From: Adineta vaga
Lineage: Eukaryota; Rotifera
DNA length: 64,000 nucleotides
Direction of reading: 5' to 3'
Assembly: GCA_021613535.1 (NCBI GenBank)
Contig: CP075492.1
Span: 19,282,001 to 19,346,000, forward strand
Shown: positions 20,243-31,479 of the stretch, piece by piece
How the letters are laid out: each line of letters opens with the position of its first letter
Position numbering within the stretch: the first letter of the stretch is position 1
Notes under the pieces: generated by a model
Told to the model about the DNA's origin: nothing
The model's database searches: none
Seen by the model: only the letters and a program-made list of their open reading frames with translations
Translations under genes and position numbers: made by a program

Positions 20243-21544
20243 CTACAACAATCTGCAGTCTGTCGTGAGTTCGTCAGACATATTAAAAGCAGATCTGTTC
20301 TGGTTTCTTCGATGCATGCGTTCCTCGAGCTGCCGCATTTCTCCAGATCTTGACATGACGTTTGTCATTACTTCTAGAAGATTCGAAAATAAAAGCAATC
20401 CAATATCAAGATCATCTGCTAATTCAGCTTCCGTCTCAGCACGTTCGAAAAAATTCTGTTGACCACCTCTTTCAGCCCGTCTTGTCTCATTTCCAATTTT
20501 TCTCCTAAGATAATTCTGTTCCAACTCTGTATCCCTTTCCCAAGCAGCGAATTCCATTTGCATCCTATCGCGTTCAAGTTTATTCCGTTGTCGCTCCTGT
20601 TTACTTCTTTGTTGTACATCTTCCAATTTTCTCCTAAGGTTCTTCGTCCCAGCCTCTTCCTTTATTTTCAAATCCTGCAAATCATCTTGAATTACGGCGC
20701 ACTCGAGTTCATTACGTTCCCGATCTTTTTTCGCTTTTGCTACAGTGTTCTCTAGCTTAATTTCCATTTGTCGATATTGCCAAACGTTCTTTTCCTTCGA
20801 AGCCTTGTAATCTGCAGCCATGTTTTGAATCTGATTTTGAAAGACTTCTCGGTCTTTCTCAGCCTCCAATCGTTGTTTCTTCAGTAGTTTTCGCATTTCT
20901 TCGAGTTGATCTGACTGCAGAATAATACCTCCCTGTTTCTTTTGCAAGCTTGTGTGATGTTGACTGATCAAAAGAAAGAGTTTAGAACGCGTTTCCGTCT
21001 TTTTCTCCATTTCGTCATCTTGCATGTTATCAACAAAAATAACATCATTCATCCAAATTGATATCGGTTTTAACATGTTAGAAAGCGTTGCAATAAATTG
21101 TCCTTCGTATTCTGATGGTCTTCGTTGTGGTATATTGTTTACAACAAACATGAGAGAGTCTGCCGGAAATTGATAGGCATCGTTGAGAGCTTTGAAGGCG
21201 ATGATATCATCTTGTTGTGCACGTCCACCGACCTGTGCCCACACAAAAATGACTACAGCTACCGGACACTCTTGAAAGGCCTTCATGATTTCTCGTTTGT
21301 TTTGATCAATTTTGGCTTGATTCGCTTCCACTAAACCAGGAATATCGTAAATACGTACATAATTTGATCCGATGAGAATTCGATGATATTCTGTTTGCTT
21401 TGTCACCGCCTGTGGTCGAAAAGCGGCTTCAAATTGATCATGACCAATAAGAAGATTACAAAGATAACTTTTTCCAGCTCCAGCATTGCCGAGAATAATG
21501 ATACCTGGTTCGGAAGTGTTCGTTCCATTGAAGCGTGTAGTCAT
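20243..21544 (-). CDS. AIG1-like GTPase with coiled-coil tail, left copy
   Basis: A single-exon 433-residue protein. The P-loop G-N-A-G-A-G-K-S is at residues 19-26 and the G3 motif D-I-P-G-L at 67-71. A hydrophobic strand (A-V-V-I-F-V-W) and V-V-N-N-I-P follow. This matches the AIG1/IMAP (GIMAP-like) type of P-loop GTPase. From about residue 200 to 400 it is a long charged coiled coil (K, E, R and Q heptads). Such proteins bind GTP and assemble on membranes; the role here is unknown. An inverted copy starts at 22681. The first ~250 residues of both copies are nearly identical, but the tail of this copy differs completely after D-Y-K-A-S-K-E and ends in a unique Met/Asn-rich segment. This copy has an intact frame. 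Confidence 0.85.
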   Translation of the reverse strand: MTTRFNGTNTSEPGIIILGNAGAGKSYLCNLLIGHDQFEAAFRPQAVTKQTEYHRILIGSNYVRIYDIPGLVEANQAKIDQNKREIMKAFQECPVAVVIFVWAQVGGRAQQDDIIAFKALNDAYQFPADSLMFVVNNIPQRRPSEYEGQFIATLSNMLKPISIWMNDVIFVDNMQDDEMEKKTETRSKLFLLISQHHTSLQKKQGGIILQSDQLEEMRKLLKKQRLEAEKDREVFQNQIQNMAADYKASKEKNVWQYRQMEIKLENTVAKAKKDRERNELECAVIQDDLQDLKIKEEAGTKNLRRKLEDVQQRSKQERQRNKLERDRMQMEFAAWERDTELEQNYLRRKIGNETRRAERGGQQNFFERAETEAELADDLDIGLLLFSNLLEVMTNVMSRSGEMRQLEERMHRRNQNRSAFNMSDELTTDCRLL

Positions 21545-23435
21545 TTTATTTCGAAATGAATTTAATCTGAAATTGGAAAAATTGAATTGTGAGGTAGAAA
21601 TAGATTATCTCATTCAATATCACGAAACATGCTCTCGAGACAATTGCACTCGTATAATATTTGCTCGGAAATATGAAATGTCAATCAAATTGATAACCAT
21701 TGTATTCTAATAAGAGATAAGTCAAAAGAATTACTATTTAGTTTAAGTCGCAAAAAGTTGATTAAAAAGCTCAGAATCTACACGCTGTTGTTGTCTGACG
21801 TTTTTCTGTTTTCACTTTTTATTTAATTCATAAAATGTACTCGTAACTTATAAAAAGTCTGTTCCCTATTATCGAAGAGAAAATATCACAGTAGAGTAAG
21901 TGTCGCTGGGGAGGAACTGTCTCGGGAGCATCTTTTATGGATCTCCGCTACTGAAACAAAAATGTTGACGTTTCACAACAGATTGTTTTTCGCTTACTTC
22001 ATTGGAGCAATTGACGAACAGATAGAATACAAATGTTGTTAGTAGTCAGCAACTTATTTGGGCATTATAAAAGCGAAATATGCTGGGTTTTTTCAAAATC
22101 ACCATTCCGACATATTTCACTATATGATAACAATTGAGTCGAATGAAAAAACATCCTATTGACAACGAAAGCTTAATCCATAGATAGAAAAGGAAGAAAT
22201 ACAAAAATACAGAGGTGAAATGTGCGTATTTCATCTAATCAATAGATTGGTTTTTTCCTGTGACTCAATTGTTATCATACAGTGAAATATGTCGGAATGG
22301 TGATTTTGAGAAAAACCCAGCATATTTCGCCTATATAAGGTCCACATAAATTGGCAGCTACTAACATTTGTATTCTATCTGTTCGTCAATTGCTTCAATA
22401 AGGTAAGGAAAAGCAACCTATTGTGAAACGTCTACACTTCACATTTTACTCTTACAAGATTTGTACTGAAAATTTTTTCTACATACATTCACAACACCTT
22501 CAACAGTTTATGTAAAGCACAATTCATCAATTGCAACTATACGCAAAATAGAGGTACGTGACTTCAATAAGACCGCAATAAAAATGTTATTCTAACATGC
22601 ATCAGTTACCAATGAGATAATCGATTTCTACCTCACAATTCAATTTTTCCAATTTCAGATTAAACTCATTTCACAATAAAATGGCTACACGCTTCAATGG
22701 AACGAACACTTCTGAACCAGGTATCATTATTCTTGGCAATGCTGGAGCTGGAAAAAGTTATCTTTGTAATCTTCTTATTGGTCATGATCAATTTGAAGCC
22801 GCCTTTCGACCACAGGCGGTGACAAAGCAAACAGAATATCATCGAATTCTCATCGGATCAAATTATGTACGTATTTACGATATTCCTGGTTTAGTGGAAG
22901 CGAATCAAGCCAAAATTGATCAGAACAAACGAGAAATCATGAAGGCCTTTCAAGAGAGTGTCCAGTAGCTGTTGTCATTTTTGTGTGGGCACAGGTCGGT
23001 GGACGTGCACAACAAGATGATATCATCGCCTTCAAAGCTCTCAACGATGCCTATCAATTTCCGGCAGATTCTCTCATGTTTGTTGTAAACAATATACCAC
23101 AACGAAGACCATCAGAATACGAAGGACAATTTATTGCAACGCTTTCTAACATGTTAAAACCGATATCAATTTGGATGAATGATGTTATTTTTGTTGATAA
23201 CATGCAAGATGACGAAATGGAGAAAAAAAAGGAAGCGCGTTCAAAGCTTTTCCTTTTGATCGATCGACATCACGCAAGTTTGCAAAAGAAACATGGAGAT
23301 ATTATTCTGCAGTCAGATCAACTCGAAGAAATGCGAAAACTACTGAAGAAACAACGATTGGAGGCTGAGAAAGACCGAGAAGTCTTTCAAAATCAGATTC
23401 AAAACATGGCTGCAGATTACAAGGCTTCGAAGGAA
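20790..23435. repeat. Imperfect palindrome holding two divergent GTPase genes
   Basis: Left arm about 20790-22140 and right arm 22262-23435 are inverted copies, separated by a 121-bp spacer. The innermost arms (ending GAGTC at 22140, starting GACTC at 22262) match almost base for base over about 120 bp, for example the block containing GCGAAATATGCTGGG. The gene heads are also nearly identical. Between them the promoter regions (about 600 and 420 bp) differ by indels. Confidence 0.85.
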
Positions 23436-24179
23436 ATGGCCCATAAACAGTATCAAGAGATGGAAGTTAAACTCGAAAACGCCAGAGTAGAAGCGGAAAA
23501 GGAACGACACCGTAGCGAACTCGAACGCGCCAACATACAGGCTGAGTTCGAAGCTACTAAAAAACGTGCAAAGTCCGAACACGACGAACTAATGAGAAAA
23601 ATGGAAATCGAAAAACAAAAGGCTGAAGAAGATCGGACATACGATAAAGAAGAGCGCGTCAAGATGCAAGAAAAATTTGAGTCCGCTAAAAAAGAAGCAG
23701 AGGTGCGACATGAAAAACTGATGAGAGACATGGAAAATGAAAAAAGAAGAGCTGAAGAAGAAAGAATGCGGTATGATCAGGATCGTGCTAAGCGGGAAGC
23801 TGAATACACGGCTGCTCTAAAAGCTGCTGACCTTCGACATCAGAATGCTATGAGAGAAATGGAAATTGCGAAACGGAAGGCTGAACAGGAGGAAAAACGT
23901 AGTGAAATAGAACGCTTACGGATGCAAGAAGAAATGGAGACGGCGAGGAAGAATGAAAATCGTCGACATGAGGAAGCTATGAGAGACATGGAAGAGAAGA
24001 AAAGAAAGGATGACGAGAGACATCGCCAGAATGCGCCAAAGACGAAAGGACTTTTTGGTACTGTTTTGGGTACTGCTGTTCATGGTGTCACCGGTGTTGT
24101 CAATACTGCTGCCGATGCTGTTACTGAAACTGCTGATGCTTTGGTCAGTGTTGTTAATCCGTTGAACTGGTTTAAGTGA
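22681..24179 (+). CDS. AIG1-like GTPase with coiled-coil tail, right copy (frameshifted)
   Basis: The inverted partner of the gene at 20243-21544. Residues 1-92 are the same as the left copy apart from Thr2 to Ala. Then a 2-base insertion at about 22955-22960 (CAAGAGAGTGTCC against CAAGAGTGTCC) shifts the frame to a TAG at 22966-22968. The remainder resumes from about 22975 and stays open to 24179. The tail is a much longer charged coiled coil of about 250 residues, built of units like E-x-M-R-x-M-E-x-x-K-R-K-A-E-E. It ends in a Gly/Ala/Val-rich segment (T-A-V-H-G-V-T-G-V-V-N-T-A-A-D-A) that could be an amphipathic membrane-binding tail. A short GT-AG intron cannot remove the insertion. It is either a recent pseudogene, an allele difference, or a sequence error. 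Confidence 0.75.
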
Positions 24180-25326
24180 CCATTGTCTTTTTTTTCGCTT
24201 TTTAATAATAAAAATAATCGAGAACGAACTCATTCGAACTTACTTTGAAATAAGTTGTCTTGGGTTACAATTTACCTTCTGATTTCTAGGTGACTTTACT
24301 ATTGCGTACGTAGTAGGCATGGCCTCCGATGTGTGGGAGACTGAGAGGAGCCAGCCCCGATAGCATTTGAGGAATAAAAAATCTTTCTGCAGAATTTTTG
24401 CTCCCCACTCACTCGACAAAATAATCGATAACCGTGGTACTAGGAATGCAGTGATGGATCTAGCTATACGGGGAACCGATGATCGCCGATCCCTTGTTAT
24501 TTCGTCGTATTTTCAGTCGTTTATGATCCATTCGTCTCTGATGTATTTGTGTTTACCATCTCGATTCCCTTAATAACAGGCAAAATTGTTGAAGTAATCA
24601 CAAATTTTAGATATAAATATTTTTAAACAAAATTATTAAATTACTAATCTTGATGATAAAATACTTGTTAATTTGAACATTGACATGTGTAAATCCTAGG
24701 TAACTACTAAATATTTTCCATATATCTCTGGCAAATACAAACTAAGAAAGAACATCATCGCTATTCAGCATATATTCAATTATTTAAAACAATTTCATCT
24801 CATAGATTTTTCAAGATTAATGAGTAAAACTCAAAAAGAATTAATACAAATATCTTTAGCTGAAATAAATCATCATTAAAATGATTCATATAAAATGTTG
24901 CAATGAACAACAAGACCATCAACATTATCATAGTGAATCTTTAGAGTCTATGTGTATTATATGCAAGTTTTATAACTGAACAATAAATACTATGTTAAAA
25001 TTACATTTTTTTCATGAATATAGTATTGTATATTGCACTATTTATAGTGTCACAATGGATAAATCAAGTGCTGAAATATGTTGATAAAATTAATGACATA
25101 TTTTGACAATAAAATAATTTAGAAGATAAAGAAAATCCTTACAAAGTTTATGAAGATATTCATTCATTTGATTATTCAGTATTATAATAAGTCATAGGTA
25201 TACTACCAACAACAAATACTACTTGTAAGACTCTTGTGGTGTGAGGATCACGTATAGAAGAATACTCACACTCATACACACCCTCAAGATGGAAGTTTTA
25301 ATGCTTTTATCATAAGATAAAAAGTA
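24180..25326. other. Gene-free stretch
   Basis: About 1.1 kb. A moderately GC-richer block at about 24295-24500 has no recognisable protein, the rest is AT-rich, and element 10 closes the interval. Confidence 0.4.
25231..25292. repeat. TGTGGG fold-back element 10
   Basis: CTTGTGGTGTGAGGATCACG, loop with GAATACTCACACTC, end ACACACCCTCAAGATGG. Confidence 0.8.
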
Positions 25327-25828
25327 TCATAATTGTAGTTTTTCTATTTCGTCATCTTTTTCATACATTTTAATAGTATTTTCAAAACTTTGATTTGTAT
25401 TCATAACATAACATATAGTCATTGCTTGATTCATATTTTTTTCGAGCCGATGTAATGCATCAGCTTTATCATAAAATAACGTACGATAGTTTGGAGCTAT
25501 TACTGATCCAAATTTAGCAACGTACAACGTGGCTTCATACTTTTCTGCGAAACCCTACATTGAGACACTTGTTTCAAAAAGATAAATTGATTCCGGATAC
25601 TGAACAACTATATCTATAATGCGATAGTATTGCGAAAGATTGTGTAAAGATTGTTTCTACGAACTGCTCCAAAGCGTCACACATAATTCTTGCTGTTTTC
25701 GAACTACGATTGACATGCTCAAGTAATATACTATAATCATACAAATCTGATCCATCCATTGCTGTTGATGCGGATGTTGTTCTCTTTATGGAACTGTAAA
25801 GTTCAAATATTTTATCTCTTATCGACAA
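25327..25828 (-). pseudogene. Relic of an unrecognised helical (TPR-like) protein
   Basis: Two frames on the minus strand look coding. The first (from 25828) is helical (I-L-L-E-H-V-N-R-S-S-K-T-A-R-I-M). The second continues I-D-I-V-V-Q-Y-P-E-S-I-Y-L-F-E-T, then after a stop G-F-A-E-K-Y-E-A-T-L-Y-V-A-K and F-Y-D-K-A-D-A-L-H-R-L-E. A frameshift near 25610 and a TAG near 25557 break it. The helix pattern is TPR-like, but I cannot name the family. It ends at 25327, 35 bp from element 10. Confidence 0.4.
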
Positions 25829-25962
25829 TGTATATTTGGAGAAAAACTACTTATAATATAATGTTTTGCTTGTAAGTCTTCTTCAAATCCACGATCGGCT
25901 AGAGCAACTATATCACATCCACACCCTTCTATACTAGAATAATTAAAATATTTTTGATTTTA

Positions 25963-26920
25963 TTGAATGTTTTCTTGGTAAACTCATCGACATCCTCAAT
26001 ATAAAAATACAAATGTCTGATTTATTTTTCGAAAAAATATTCAATCACAATGGTTAATATTCATAGTGTATATTTTTGAGTATACGAACGAACGTGTTGA
26101 TCGTATTTATTGCGATCATGGAGATAAAGTCGAGCCGCTTCTTTGTTACCGACCATTGACACATTGGTATCAGGTGAAGAAAGAAGCGATTGAATTGATA
26201 AAAAGGTTTTTTCGATCGTATACACTGGAGTCCATCCATCGTAGAGTATATTCAAATAAATTGCTCCATCTTCACGAATATTCGGATGAAAAATTCTTGT
26301 TAAAAATTTTATTTTGGGTGGTTTGAAAGGATACTCAGTGGCAAATTGTACATCGAGCAAATACATACCATTTTCGAAGGGACTATCAACTGGACCACGT
26401 ATGGTTGCTTGATAGTGATCCGGATCGTCAGCATTTATCAGAGTTATAGAAAATTTTGTTGTTTCAGCATTTTTTTCTAACGAAAGGATTTGTTTGTCAA
26501 GCACTTTCTGTCTAGTAGTCATTTTATCTATAGAAGAAAATATAATCGTTAATAATCAAGTCTAATAATTGAACAATGTCACAATAATCTCTTTATATAA
26601 ATTTTTATCATTTCTGCTTTCATAATATCGACTAATATTTGAAAAAAATCAAATTGGAATTTTCTGAATGACGCACTCGTCAAAGCTTCGCAGCTACATT
26701 GCACCATCTACTCACAATATCATTCACCTGTTGAATCGCACATAGCAAAAGTTATATTTACTTAGTAGCGTCCACGTGCATAACGTTCGTTCGTTCGTTC
26801 GTTCTTCCGTTTTTTTTTGTAGTGATGGAGAAATATAACAGAATTATTCTTGTGATTATTTATATCATATAGAAAACTTTTGCCGTTTGAGAAATTCTTT
26901 AGTCTGAACAAAATCTAGAT
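25963..26920. repeat. Direct duplication, copy A (holds E2-like gene)
   Basis: A 958-bp segment repeated in the same orientation at 44709-45651 with roughly 95% identity by eye. It begins TTGAATGTTTTCTTG and ends AAAATCTAGAT. A CGTT microsatellite is expanded in this copy at about 26782. The right edge touches fold-back element 11, and a lone C-rich arm (TCACATCCACACCC) lies just left of it. Confidence 0.85.
26061..26522 (-). CDS. E2-fold ubiquitin-conjugating-like protein without active cysteine, copy A
   Basis: A single-exon 153-residue protein spanning the whole UBC fold. It has Y-P-F-K-P-P-K-I-K-F (residues 64-73), the H-P-N motif at 79-81 and W-T-P near 96. In active E2 enzymes H-P-N-I is followed by I-C-L-D-I-L, where Cys accepts ubiquitin. 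Here the segment reads I-Y-L-N-I-L, with Tyr89 (codon TAT at 26256-26258) in place of Cys. It therefore cannot form the thioester and is probably a UEV-type regulatory or non-catalytic partner. The reading frame is intact and conserved in the second copy at 44807 (about 93% identical, 11 differences), which argues for constraint rather than decay. Confidence 0.9.
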   Translation of the reverse strand: MTTRQKVLDKQILSLEKNAETTKFSITLINADDPDHYQATIRGPVDSPFENGMYLLDVQFATEYPFKPPKIKFLTRIFHPNIREDGAIYLNILYDGWTPVYTIEKTFLSIQSLLSSPDTNVSMVGNKEAARLYLHDRNKYDQHVRSYTQKYTL

Positions 26921-26984
26921 GATCTTAAGGGTGGGTTTGAGGTATCTTTATTGCTTTTCTACTTCACCCTAACCCTAAAGATGG
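26921..26984. repeat. TGTGGG fold-back element 11
   Basis: CTTAAGGGTGGGTTTGAGG arm, loop, ACCCTAACCCTAAAGATGG. It separates duplication copy A from the TPR relic, touching both. Confidence 0.8.
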
Positions 26985-27740
26985 ATGTATATTTCGTATA
27001 GAAAGTGTTGATTTACCTCTTGACAATATTTGGTTAATTAACTTAAAACTTAGTAACGAAGTGAAAAAGGAAATCGATGGTCTGATGTCTTATTTTAAAA
27101 GCCATCTGGGTGCACAATCATCTTTAGTTGAACTCGGTTTGCTTCTGTCAAAAGTTGGTGATTATAAACGAGTGACACATTTTTATCATTTATTATTAGT
27201 TGAACTACCTAATACTCGCCGTGACATAGGTGTTGTTTATAATAATCTTGGAGAAATTTGCCGATAACAAGGCAACTTAGATACAGCTATGCAATATTAT
27301 CAAAAAGATTTGATTGAAATGGCAGATACTGTCGGATTCTCTTCAACTTGGTGTGCTATTGTTCAAAGTAATATAGCGTTGACGTATAGTAAATTTCAAA
27401 ATTTTACTCAAGCACTTATTCATTACCGATGTGCATTGTTTCTCGTTGAACGCAAGAAAGATTGTTACTATTGTATGAAAGAATACAAAAAAATGAACTT
27501 CAACTATTACTATGTAATCATCCATCGATAGCCACAACTTGCGTCAGCATCGGATCTTTATACTTTATAATGAGCAATTCTTCCGAACTGAATCTATATT
27601 TTCAAGTTCATTGCCGTCTAACTACATTGAATTAATCAATCTATACATAACTATCGGACACGTATATGAAGCACAAAGACAATCATCCGAGCCTATACAT
27701 TTTTATTTGAAAGCTGAACAATTAATTCAACGCTGGTAGA
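26985..27740 (+). pseudogene. TPR half of an ART/TPR-type gene (relic)
   Basis: The frame starts right after element 11 with F-R-I-E-S-V-D-L, then W-L-I-N-L-K-L. The same F-R-I-E-x-V segment follows the ADP-ribosyltransferase domain in the intact gene at 60273. TPR helices follow (L-V-E-L-G-L-L-L-S-K-V-G-D-Y, V-Y-N-N-L-G-E-I-C, A-M-Q-Y-Y-Q-K-D-L). A TAA at 27265-27267, a second stop at 27529-27531 and a frame change before 27539 break it. The transferase half is absent: the gene is cut at the fold-back element. Non-functional. Confidence 0.75.
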
Positions 27741-28025
27741 ATACATAAGAATTTAGGTGTTGCTTTTGATTATATGGCAGCGCAATGTTGTTATTCAAAA
27801 TGTTCCGATGCTGATAGAAACAAATAACTCTCAAGATCTTGAAAATATCGTCGCTTCAATTTCTGAATATAGATTTTTTTTCATTCGTTCATTTATATCC
27901 TCGATAAAATACTAACTTTTCTTCGGTTAATAGAAAAAAATGAAAGAAAACAATAAATATGAATATAATGATATGAAGTTCTTTTATGTTCGCAAAAAAA
28001 TACATAAAAAGTATTTTCGAGGATA

Positions 28026-28085
28026 AGAGCGTGAGGATTTTCTCTTCCTTTTACATCCTCACATACACACACACACACACACCCT
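28026..28085. repeat. TGTGGG fold-back element 12
   Basis: GAGCGTGAGGATTTTCTC arm, loop, CATCCTCACATACACACAC and a CA run ending ACCCTCATC. About 300 bp upstream of the VIT/VWA gene. Confidence 0.6.
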
Positions 28086-28379
28086 CATCTAAATAAGTAA
28101 CTTCATTAAGTCGAATAAACAGTACTATGGAAAGTATGTTTTAATCTATATTGTGAAACAGCACATAAATTATCATGTTATTTTTCTCTTGTCACATGGT
28201 GAGTCGCCGACTGCTAGTAAAACATTTTCTTTTTTCATTCCTCCTCGTTGTAATTGAGCAATATATGCTATCTGAATCATCTGAATATAACAAAATGTTT
28301 TCTTTCACTTTTCTTGCATTGACGCAAGTCAAACACTATATAAAGGGACAACGTGTACACACACCACATAAACATCGAT

Positions 28380-30986
28380 ATGCTTCGAATCAAAAATAAC
28401 CTTTCAGCATCTGCCGTTCTCACACAACAACAAGCAAATTATGTGCCTTTGAAACGAGTAATTATTGAATCAAAAATCCGTGCATTTGCTGCTGATGTGA
28501 CCATTACACAAATATTTCACAATGACGAAGCAACACCAATCGAAGCGGTCTACTGTTTTCCAATTGAAGAACAAGCAGCAATCTACACATTTAAAGCTCA
28601 AATTGATGATCGAGAAATTAGTGCTCAATTAAAAGAGAAGAAAGAAGCACAACAAGAATATAACAATGCATTACAAGATGGTCATGGAGCCTATCTATTG
28701 GAACAAGATGAAAAATCTCAAGATAATTTTATCATAAATGTTGGCGCTTTACCACCATCAAATGACTGTACAATTACTATTGGTTATATAACAGAACTGA
28801 ATCTTGTTCAAGGATCAACTATTCGATTTGCTGTACCCACAACAATTGCACCACGTTATAATCCTGACAAAGGCGGACTCGCATCGCCAGCCGGTACTAC
28901 ATCTAAATATGTTCAGTCAAGCCCATATACTATTGATTTTCGTTGTCATATTGAAAAGACAATTGGGTCTCGAACAGAACAAATTACTCGAGTTAGTTCA
29001 TCATCACATCCAATTGAAATCGATCTTGTCCAACAAGATGCTTATATTGTAACATTTACACAACAGAATACTCATTTAGATCGAGATATTCTAATTAATA
29101 TTGAACTTTCTAGTCAACGAAATAGTACTATTATGGCTGTAGAATCTGGTGCAATAATGGCTGCTTTCATTCCAACCGAAGAAGAATGTCACCAAGTATC
29201 AAAAAATGATTTAATGAATGAATTTATTTTTGTCGTCGATTGTAGTGGATCAATGCAGGGCGAAAATAAAATTGGATTGGCTCGACAAGCCATGTTACTC
29301 TTCCTCAAAAGTTTACCTGTTGATTGTCATTTCAATATCATTCGATTTGGTTCTCAATACAAAACTCTATTTAATGAGAAGACGGTAGTTTATAACAAAA
29401 CCAATGCACAAGAAGCCGAACAACTTATCAAACGATTGCAAGCAGATCTTGGTGGAACTGAATTAGTAAGTTTAATCTCTTTAACTGTAGTTTCCTCTTA
29501 TATTTATATTTATGTGTAGTTAGAACCTTTGCGATGGATTGAACAACATCCGCCTAGTCAAGGTTGCGCACGTCAAGTATTTCTTTTAACCGATGGTGAA
29601 ATTTCTAATGTGACAGAAGTACTTGAATTATGTCGTTCAATGGTCACATCAACTCGTATATTTTCATTTGGTCTAGGACAATCACCAAGTCGATCATTAG
29701 TCAAAGGTCTCGCTCGTGCAACCAATGGTCGATTTGTTTTTATTCCACCGAATGCCAGTGTTGATGTATACGTTGGAGAACAATTACAAAAAGCACTTCA
29801 ACCATGTATTACCAATGTTCACATTAAATGGAATCTTGGAGTTTCAGTTCAGAGTGCTCCAACTCACTTACCACCAGTCTATACCAACGATCGTCTGATT
29901 GTTTACGCTCTGGTCGACGACAAAACCATTCCTTTTGATCATAATTCATCTGTCGAATTGCTAACTGAGCCTGATCATCGTTCGTTAGGTGTAGCCAAAG
30001 TTGACCATATACCGGCTATTGGTGAGAACGAAACAATCGCTCGTTTGGCAGCGAAAGCACTCATTCTCGAATTACAACACGCTAAATTACCGTCATCGAA
30101 TACGAAAACATTGGAAATCGGTTCGACACAAATACGACTTCAAGAACCGATGGAAACATCATCGGAAGAGATAACTAAACAACGCATTATTGCAATATCA
30201 TTGAAATATAACATTTTGAGTCCTTATACAGCATTTGTCGGAGTCGAAAAACGAATGAATGCAAGTAATACGAACATGGTTCTTCGTGAAGTGCCCATCC
30301 AAATTTCTGCCGACGATCAGCATCTACAAAGGTCCATACAAGGATATGTGGGAACTGGTCGTGGTCGTGGTGGATTAGGACTTGGTATTGGAGGTGCTTG
30401 CCGACATCGCAAGATTTTGCCTGACACCTATGGTAATCGCAATACTAAATCTTCCAATGTGAAATCATCATCATTCAACGCATCCCAACCAATAATATGT
30501 GATAATTCCGAGTATAAACATAAACTTCGGTCAAGCACTCTTGCTAAGCGAATTTCTCAACCGAAAAGTCTCTGCTTGAATGATGCGGATGATCAGGACA
30601 ATGTCTACTCTGACTCCGTGTCCAAGAAGAAGAGGAAAAGGAAAGAAATGTTTAGCGAAAAAGAAATATGGCCATCAAATGATCAGGATATTGTTCGACT
30701 TTTGATCAACAAACAATTATTTGATGGTCTTTGGAATCTTGATTCAGAAGCTATTAAAAATTTAACTGAAAAAACACTTGCTGAATTTACTTGCGGAGAT
30801 AGTCAAATTGATCAACAGGTTCTCGTCTCGATGATTGTCATTGCTGTGCTTGAAGCTCGCTTTGGAACATTAGCAATGATGTGGCATGGTGTCGTCCAAA
30901 AGGCTCGCAAGCGTCTCATCAATTTACTTAAAAAAGACTCAAAATATCTTGAGCAACTACTTCAAAATATTCGTAAACAAATTTAA
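28380..30986 (+). CDS. VIT and von Willebrand A domain protein (VWA5A-like)
   Basis: Two exons, 28380-29466 and 29521-30986, joined by a 54-bp GT-AG intron inside G-G-T-E-L|L-E-P-L-R-W, total about 850 residues. The VIT domain covers roughly residues 15-150 (Y-C-F-P-I-E-E-Q-A-A-I-Y near the start). The VWA domain follows, with the MIDAS motif D-C-S-G-S-M in exon 1 and T-D-G-E in exon 2. Beyond it come a Gly/Arg-rich linker, a basic nuclear-signal-like cluster (K-K-K-R-K-R-K) and a C-terminal helical domain (L-L-I-N-K-Q-L-F-D-G-L-W) typical of VWA5A/PARP4-like proteins. These are intracellular proteins with unclear scaffold roles. I chose M-L-R-I-K-N-N at 28380; an in-frame ATG at 28353 is possible. 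No signal peptide. Confidence 0.85.
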
Positions 30987-31479
30987 ATTAAACAGTCTTT
31001 TCAGACATTAAGTTTATCCGAGAATCAATAAGACAGAATAAATGTTTTTGAAACTACAAACCTTTTTTGAGAGATTTCCATTCAAATTAGACGGAAGGTT
31101 ATTCGAAATGAGCTGTTAAGAATAATTCTTTAGCTCATATGAATTGCTAAAAAAAATTGTTAGATTATATTATTTCCTGTATTTGAATCGATGAACATGG
31201 ATTAAAACCCATTTTTCTATGAAAAATCGATCAGAATCAAAATTTTTGTCTATATTTAATTAATCGATAAAGAAAACAATCTCTTGTATATACCATCGAA
31301 TAGCTGTTTCAGATGTCCATGAATAAGATTTTAATATATATTTCAATATATTGTTTATATAAAATGAAAGTTTTCATTAATTTCTTTTAAAATAAATAAA
31401 GGATTTAAATTCTGATCCATTTAAAGAAAATCTCTTGATAGATTGAATTCATCTTCAATTGTTTCTTTCAAAGTTTGTT
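30987..31479. other. Gene-free stretch
   Basis: AT-rich 3' flank of the VWA gene; nothing recognised. A further 370-bp gene-free stretch lies at 31871-32242. Confidence 0.4.

Noticed and set aside
20060-20755. Plus-strand frames opposite the left GTPase copy
   Set aside because: Antisense shadows of the charged coiled coil.
24300-24573. GC-richer open frame on the plus strand
   Set aside because: No motif, and no homology recognised.
28060-28082. Plain CA microsatellite
   Set aside because: It is embedded in a two-armed fold-back with the family's ends, so it is better listed there.
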